DNA of 12,956 nt from Salpingoeca rosetta. Lineage: Eukaryota; Opisthokonta; Choanoflagellata; Craspedida; Salpingoecidae. Every line of letters begins with the position of its first letter. Within the stretch, counting starts at the first letter, position 1. Of this stretch, positions 8,232 through 12,956 are shown piece after piece. The DNA lies in assembly GCF_000188695.1 (NCBI RefSeq), contig NW_004754925.1, positions 630,576 to 643,531 of the forward strand, in the 5' to 3' direction. The notes beneath the pieces are model-generated. The model ran no database searches. It saw only the letters and a program-made list of their open reading frames with translations, and was not told the DNA's origin. Both the position numbers and the translations under genes were made by a program.

Positions 8232-9762
8232 TCAGCTGTCGTCGCGACAGCCCTTGATGCGCTTCGGGTAGGAGAGCTGATATGTGACGTTGGGAATGGT
8301 GTTTGCGCGAACAATGATGTTCTCGCCCCTCTCAGCATCAGCTGCGGGGACTTGGAGGAGGAAGCAGTGCTGATCGTATGTGTTCGTCGGAACAAAGGGG
8401 TGGGCAGGGTGCACGAGCGTGTGCGTGGGCGACGTGAGCCAGAGCGCCACCGAAGCCATTTCCTCGCGCTGCACGCACACGGGCACAAGCACGTCCTTGC
8501 TGCACCCGCGCTTGAACGGTATCTCCACCGCCGTGGGACCCGAGAACATGTGCGTGTTCTGTGGACATGTGCAAGTGATGGGCAGCGGTGTTTGGTGCAC
8601 GCCTTGGCTCTCACGCGTGGTCAACTGGCCAGCGGTGGTCGTTGTTGTTGTCGTCGTCGTGGTGGTTGTGGTTGTGGTTGTGGTTGTGGTGGTTGTGGTC
8701 GTGGTTGTTGTGGTTGTTGTGGTTGTCGTCTCCTCACGAATGACGACATCAACAAAATAACGGCCTGCGCTGCCGTATGTGGACCCGCTTGTGCCAATGG
8801 TGTCATTATCCGGAACAACGCAGACTGCGTAGCGTCCAGGGGAGATGGATGGAAGCGTGACGGCTGCGTACGTGTGCAGCGGCTCGCTGGCGCTGGCAAC
8901 CACATCCCCGGACGGTCCGATGACGAACAGCTTTGCATCCAGGTTGGACCCGCTCGTGTAAGGATACAACTTGTTGTACCATGGCGTCACGGTGGCGTGC
9001 AGCTGAAGCGTTGGGATGAAGCTCTGTACACACCAGCAGTCCACATCGTCCATACCCGTGATGATACCATCGCCGCTGTATGTGGTGGGCGTCACCTGCG
9101 GCAGGCCCGCGCACGTGGCAGCTGTTGACCCAGCCTCGTCCGCACGTACACCCAGCTGCATCGAGAGCGGGGGGGGGGGGGACACAGTGCATGGCATGAT
9201 GTGAGGTATGGTGTGTGTGTATGTGTGTATGTGTGTATGTGTGTATGTGTGTATGTGTGTATGTGTGTATGTGTGTGTGTGTGTGGAAGGAAGGAAGATG
9301 ACAAGGCATTAAGTAGGTCTTGGGAGTTGTTGCACTGCTGCACGACATGCCTTTGCAACCGCCATCCCACCTTGTCTCCGATGATTGCCATGTCGTCTTG
9401 GTCGTTGACGGCTCCATCATAGTCGCCGCGTGACCATTGCGCCAGACTGCTCTGGTATGGCGCCCCCATCAGTGGACCTGCAGCGTGTACATGCGTGCGT
9501 GTGAGTGTGTGAGAGAGCGCGAGTGTGTGTGTGTGTGTGTGTATGTGGAAGAGCCACAGGCAGAACGTGAGATGATCTCTTGCGGCACGGGAAACAACCG
9601 TCAAACACACACCTTGCCCTCTTTCGCTTCACCAACAGTCCCTCTGCTTCATCGTACCCCATGACACGTCGCCGCCTTTGCCAACGTCTCCAAAAGTGTA
9701 GGGTTCATCCACAGTCCGGTCGTGTCCCAGCCCCATGTTGTGGCCAATCTCATGGCTAAACG

Positions 9763-9826
<64 letters not shown>

Positions 9827-10123
9827 TGCGCAGTGGTGATGCAATTATGTCGTACAGGTACATCGTGTCAGCCATCAACGGCGATGATGAGAAAGGAAGC
9901 ATCATCACAGCAGAATGCATACGCACACACGCATGCATAAACGCACGCACGCACGCACGCACGCACACACACACCTGCAAGCGTCGGCGATGAAGGTTGG
10001 GTCGCCACTGAGCGTCTCGTAATAGACTGCAAGATTGTTGTGGAGACACAGGGCGAAGAGTTAACCATTGAGATGTCACTTCAGCCCAACGTGCTCCACA
10101 CTGCAGCCCACGGCATTCTTTTT

Positions 10124-10187
<64 letters not shown>

Positions 10188-11327
10188 GCACACACGCACG
10201 CACACACACACACACACGCACGTACCGAGTGCTGGTGAGTAGTCCTGCATGAAGGGTTTGCCAAAGATGTTGATGAAGGCGATGCCGGCAGCAAAAGGAT
10301 TTGGCATGAACGTCTTCAGGTCTGCCTGCAACCTGCTGGTGATGAGGCACGTGGCGACCGTGGGCGTGAACGCTGCTGGCTCCTCTGTGGTGACATCCAC
10401 GTTGAAGGGGGAAAAGTCTTCCGCCACCTGCTGCCATATGGTGATGATCTTGGCCTGCTCGCGCCGGGTGAACTTGAAGCCGTTGTTGAGCGGATCAAAC
10501 GCACGTGCGGACTTGTTGCGCCAGCCTTTGTCGCCCCGCAGCTCCGCGCCGTCAAAGTCGAGGAAGATGATGTTAGTTGCCCCAGGCTTGCTGTGAAACA
10601 GTGGGATGCCTGCACCACGATTGCGTTCGAACATGGTTGCGTTCAATGGGTGAGGAAAACGTCAGAGAGAATGTGTGGGGGGGGGCGTGCCTGCGAGACG
10701 GAGAGACAGAGAGAGGGTGTGTGCGCTGTGAAAACAAGGGTGAACGAAGGTCACCACACACATACACGCAGATACACACGCAGATACGCAGACACACACA
10801 CACATACACACACGCACGCACACAGATACACACGCAGATATACACACACGCGCACACACAAACACACGCACACACACACATGCACACACACCATTGTGCC
10901 AGCGCGTGGGGACGGGGCGGTCCTTCCGCTCAACGACAATGGAAGTGTCCCGCCTCAACCGTTTCCCGCCCTGCCGCTGCCGCGCCGCCTGCTCCTCTTC
11001 CTGCTGCCGCTGCTGCTGTTCTTCGCTGGCTGACGCAACGTTTGCCCATGCGTTGGTGTCGTCAACGTTTAGAACCATGCCCTCTGGCGTGAGCTCAAGG
11101 TGATCAGTGGCGCGAACAACGAATCCTTCCAACTGTGTGACGACTTGGGCCTTGGCCTCAGGGGACAGCGCCGCAAACTGCTGGGCAAGCTCGTGGCTGT
11201 TGGCCGCACGTTCCAGCCCCTCTGGGATTCGCGGCACAGGTGCAGCACGCACGAAGCCGCTCGTTGCCGTCAGCACGCCGCTCACCAGCAAAAGCAGGAG
11301 CGGCCACCGCAGGCAGGGCGCCACCAT
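8232..11327 (-). CDS. Secreted reprolysin-like zinc metalloprotease with Thr-rich linker, 6 exons, 666 aa
   Basis: Sense exons: 11327-10892, 10609-10226, 10026-9975, 9755-9658, 9477-9371, 9155-8232 (TGA), total 2001 bases in one frame. Order: signal peptide (hydrophobic core WPLLLLLVSGVLTA); prodomain with a Glu/Gln/Arg-rich segment near 101-120; dibasic site RLRR at 123-126, a plausible furin-type cleavage; a segment with FLDFDG (161-166) and IWQQVAEDFSPFNVDVTTEE; zinc site HEIGHNMGLGHD (His292, Glu293, His296, His302); Met-turn SWGPLMG with Met327; then QWSRGDYDGAVNDQDDMAII. These blocks match a family of bacterial-type extracellular M12B-like proteases. Residues ~420-498 (LDAKLFVIGPSGDVV, SPGRYAVCVVPD, YGSAGRYFVDVVI) look like a small beta-sandwich resembling the PPC domain. 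A run of 32 Thr (502-533) follows, then a 133-residue C-terminal domain with six cysteines that I do not recognise. Substrate unknown; the protein is probably secreted or at the cell surface. Confidence 0.9.
8634..8729 (-). repeat. Coding threonine repeat, 32 ACN codons
   Basis: In the frame of the protease, all 32 codons are threonine: 13 ACC, 13 ACA, 6 ACG and no ACT. Codon order is irregular, so this is a protein-level homopolymer rather than a pure DNA microsatellite. Thr-rich linkers are usual O-glycosylation sites in secreted proteins. Confidence 0.95.
9206..9286. repeat. (ATGTGTGT)n octamer array in protease intron 5
   Basis: About seven ATGTGTGT units flanked by GT dinucleotides. In gene sense it is a CA/CATA tract nearer the 3' splice site of the intron 9370-9156. 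Confidence 0.93.
9767..9824. repeat. (CA)n microsatellite beside the protease exon 4 acceptor
   Basis: About 29 CA units. In gene sense a GT tract runs to within ten bases of the TTTAG acceptor of the zinc-motif exon, replacing a normal polypyrimidine tract. Confidence 0.93.
9944..9974. repeat. (ACGC)n / (AC)n at the protease exon 3 donor
   Basis: ACGC units then AC dinucleotides; in gene sense GTGTGTGTGTGCGTGCGTGC begins at the donor 9974. Confidence 0.92.
10126..10220. repeat. (CA)n microsatellite in protease intron 2
   Basis: About 28 CA units plus CACGCACG variants. In gene sense it is a GT tract from just after the GTACGT donor at 10225. Confidence 0.93.
10753..10891. repeat. Degenerate CA / CAGATA array in protease intron 1
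   Basis: ACACGCAGATAC units alternate with CA tracts. In gene sense a GT-rich array begins exactly at the donor 10891. Confidence 0.9.
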
Positions 11328-11985
11328 TGTCTTGGTTCGTCTTGGTGTGGGTTGTGCGTGCTTTCAACGAAGAAGGTCCTGTCGAGGAGGAAGGTCAGAT
11401 GAATGCAACGCCTCCAGCATGTCGCTTGTCTGCTTGCTTGCTGGTGTGTTCGTTGCTTCTCATGGCTGCCCGCCCATCAGCATGGATCACAACTTTGTTG
11501 CTGTGGGTGCCCTTGCCACGTGCGTTGCCGGGCAGGGGGTGCGCCATATCCGTTGATTGGATTGGATTGGATTGGTTGATGATTTGGTGATTGGTTTGGC
11601 TCTGGCGGGCGCATGCATGATGGGGTGTGGGGTGTGCTGGGTGGTTGTGGTTGCTGTGGTCCGCGCTCGTCGTTGTCTCACATCCATGTCTCACATCCCT
11701 GTCTCACTCACTCACATCATGCATGGTGAGTTTTTTGTTGGATTGGTTGTTGGTCCTGCCAGTCATGAGTGTCATCAGTGAAGCGGAAGTCCGTTGTGCC
11801 TCGCGCAGCAACGACGTTAAAACAGCATCAAATCATGGTAACGAACAAGGGTAACGCGTGACTAACAACACAGATTTGAAGCATTATTAATGAACAACTG
11901 ATTGGTGTGTTGGCTTGCTCTTGTTGTTGCGCGCCTTGCTTGCTTGCTTGCTTGTTGGGTTGCTTGTTGGGTGTGTTGCAGTGTG
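11328..11985. promoter_or_regulatory. Intergenic region: protease promoter side and enkurin-gene 3' side
   Basis: Both flanking genes are on the minus strand, so this 658-base region contains the 3' UTR of the enkurin gene and the promoter/5' UTR of the protease gene. It holds a GATTG array at 11555-11574, dispersed GATTGG words (11591, 11741), a repeated TCTCACATCC at 11677-11704 and a TTGCTTGC array near 11937-11954. No conserved coding frame seen. Confidence 0.5.
11555..11574 (-). promoter_or_regulatory. Four tandem CCAAT pentamers upstream of the protease gene
   Basis: The plus strand reads (GATTG)4 followed by GTTGAT; in the sense of the protease gene this is repeated CCAATC, i.e. consecutive CCAAT boxes about 230 bases before its ATG. 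CCAAT is the core bound by NF-Y in eukaryotes. Function as a promoter element is inference; it may be only a microsatellite. Confidence 0.35.
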
Positions 11986-12184
11986 TTACAACCGTTCCGG
12001 CACATACACCTGAGTGGATTGGATTGGATTGGATTGGATTGGATTGGATTGGATTGGATTGGATTGGATTGGATTGGAGCATGTGAATGGGTGGAGACGG
12101 GGCGACGATGAAGTCTGGAAACAACGCACAAGCACCACAAGCACAGACACACAGACGCACACACAAGCACCACAAGCACAGACG

Positions 12185-12235
<51 letters not shown>

Positions 12236-12782
12236 GCACACACAAGCACACACACACACACAACGCACCACGTTTGTGTGGAGGTGGTGAATGGCCTCTT
12301 CGAGCTCAACAACATCGCATTCAAGCGCTTCGCGGTATTCACGCAGGCGCAGCGTGTCGCGCGAAAACGGCAGCATCTGCAACGCAACCAAGCATCGTCA
12401 CACACGTGAGTGCGTTGCAAGAGACCAAGCGGATGGTGGGCAAATGCACGCGCACAAGCGCATACACGCGCACAAGCGCATACACAGGCACATGCACGCA
12501 CACACAAAGAAACAACCACACACACACACACACCTACGCTCTCGCACACACACACACACATGCAGCACATCTACGCAAACACATGCAACACACACCTGGA
12601 GGTTGTCGGAGAGGCGGGTGTGCATCTGCTGGAGCTGTTGGATGGCACGTCGCTGTGCGTGCCGGTCGAGTCGGCGGTAGCCATCGGGGCAGTTTGGATC
12701 CTCTGCCTTCTTTCGCGCCTTCTCCTCCGCCGCCCGCTTCTCAGATCGCATCTGCTGCAGGTACTTGGGGATCTCCCCGGGC
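11986..12782 (-). CDS. Enkurin-domain protein, nearest ENKD1, C-terminal part
   Basis: Sense exons: 12782-12596 (begins with the last base of a codon, then 62 codons), 12376-12269 (36 codons) and 12009-11986 (7 codons plus TAA). The first exon opens with PGEIPKYLQQMRSEKRAAEE, matching the G-x-(I/V)-P-KYL start of the enkurin domain. It continues with a CPDGY segment and a charged helix. The second exon reads MLPFSRDTLRLREYREALE, then DVVELEEAIHHL, the conserved LP..DT..R and E..AI helix. The protein ends VVYVPERL. The CPxG and DTLR features look closer to ENKD1 than to ENKUR (impression only). Enkurin proteins are microtubule-associated, in cilia, flagella or at centrosomes. The donor of exon 2 may be after 12269 (GTGCGT) or three bases earlier; the frame is unaffected. 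The 5' exons are off-window or unresolved. Confidence 0.85.
12016..12077. repeat. (GGATT)12 pentanucleotide array in enkurin-gene intron 2
   Basis: Twelve perfect GGATT units. In gene sense this is (AATCC)n ending a few bases before the CTCAG acceptor of the last, 24-base exon. The same pentamer appears as four copies at 11555-11574. Confidence 0.95.
12182..12262. repeat. (CA)n microsatellite in enkurin-gene intron 2
   Basis: CA tract with GACGCACACACAAGCAC variants on both sides (a duplicated AGCACCACAAGCACAGAC lies at 12129-12183). In gene sense it is a GT array soon after the donor at 12268. Confidence 0.92.
12450..12595. repeat. CA-rich array with duplicated GCGCATACAC unit in enkurin-gene intron 1
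   Basis: A CGCACAAGCGCATACACG unit occurs twice at 12450-12485, followed by CA tracts. In gene sense GT-rich sequence begins at the donor 12595. Confidence 0.88.
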
Positions 12783-12900
12783 CTGCCATTTGCATCATGC
12801 GCGCGCAGAGGTGCAAGTGGACAAAGGGTGAACAAGTTGAGAAGGGTGAACAAGTTGAGAAGGGTGAGAAGGGTGAAACAGGGTGGGCAGGGTGACTTAC

Positions 12901-12956
12901 AGGCAGAATCAATATGAGGCAGCGTGAAAGCAAAACACAACACGCCATCCCCGACT
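12901..12956 (-). other. Possible upstream exon end of the enkurin-domain gene (perfect GTAAGT donor)
   Basis: On the minus strand a perfect donor GTAAGT begins at 12900, after CATATTGATTCTGCCT. It is followed by a pyrimidine-rich stretch and the acceptor GGCAG at 12787-12783, just before the PGEIPKYL exon. The exon pair does not agree in phase: the acceptor needs two leftover bases, and that frame has TGA at the end of the upstream segment. Reading straight through without splicing is open, but gives a low-complexity peptide. Exon status is therefore unsettled. Confidence 0.3.

Noticed and set aside
8352..9128. A 258-residue plus-strand open frame rich in Gly and Cys
   Set aside because: It is the antisense shadow of the last protease exon; its glycine/cysteine/valine runs are the complement of the threonine codons.
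1..12956. Transposon, integrated virus, tRNA or rRNA gene
   Set aside because: No transposase, reverse transcriptase, terminal repeats, cloverleaf or rRNA-like sequence was recognised on either strand.

Overview
This is nuclear DNA of an intron-rich eukaryote. Five protein-coding genes were reconstructed by joining exons at GT..AG boundaries. Every internal junction used keeps the codon phase open and restores family motifs. The exons are short (24 to 924 bases), the introns are 131-344 bases, and nearly all the non-coding sequence is simple repeat, mainly GT/CA. An enkurin-family gene suggests a flagellated or ciliated cell. Compact, intron-dense genes with opisthokont-like proteins would suit a unicellular relative of animals such as a choanoflagellate, but the species assignment is inference.

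Layout. (1) 273-1418, minus: 5' part of an ApaH-like/Ppn2-like metallophosphatase with an N-terminal hydrophobic anchor; its 3' part lies off the left edge. (2) 1419-2217: divergent intergenic region. (3) 2218-5980, plus: complete 14-exon ANTH-domain protein of the AP180/CALM clathrin-adaptor family, 383 residues. (4) 6218-7731, plus: complete 3-exon phytanoyl-CoA dioxygenase-family enzyme, 350 residues, with a small first exon that looks like a mitochondrial targeting peptide. (5) 7732-8231: convergent 3' region. (6) 8232-11327, minus: complete 6-exon secreted zinc metalloprotease of the reprolysin-like metzincin type, 666 residues, with a 32-threonine linker. (7) 11328-11985: intergenic region with tandem CCAAT pentamers. 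(8) 11986-12782, minus: 3' part of an enkurin-domain gene, nearest ENKD1; its 5' part is unresolved or off the right edge.

The genes do not form a pathway; they are ordinary neighbours in a compact genome. The most unusual feature is how the repeats sit relative to splicing. In the sense orientation of each gene, GT tracts commonly begin at or just after the 5' splice site, while CA-type, CTCA, AATCC or poly-C tracts lie towards the 3' splice site. The GT/CA orientation therefore flips with the direction of transcription. No mobile element, rRNA, tRNA or CRISPR array was seen.
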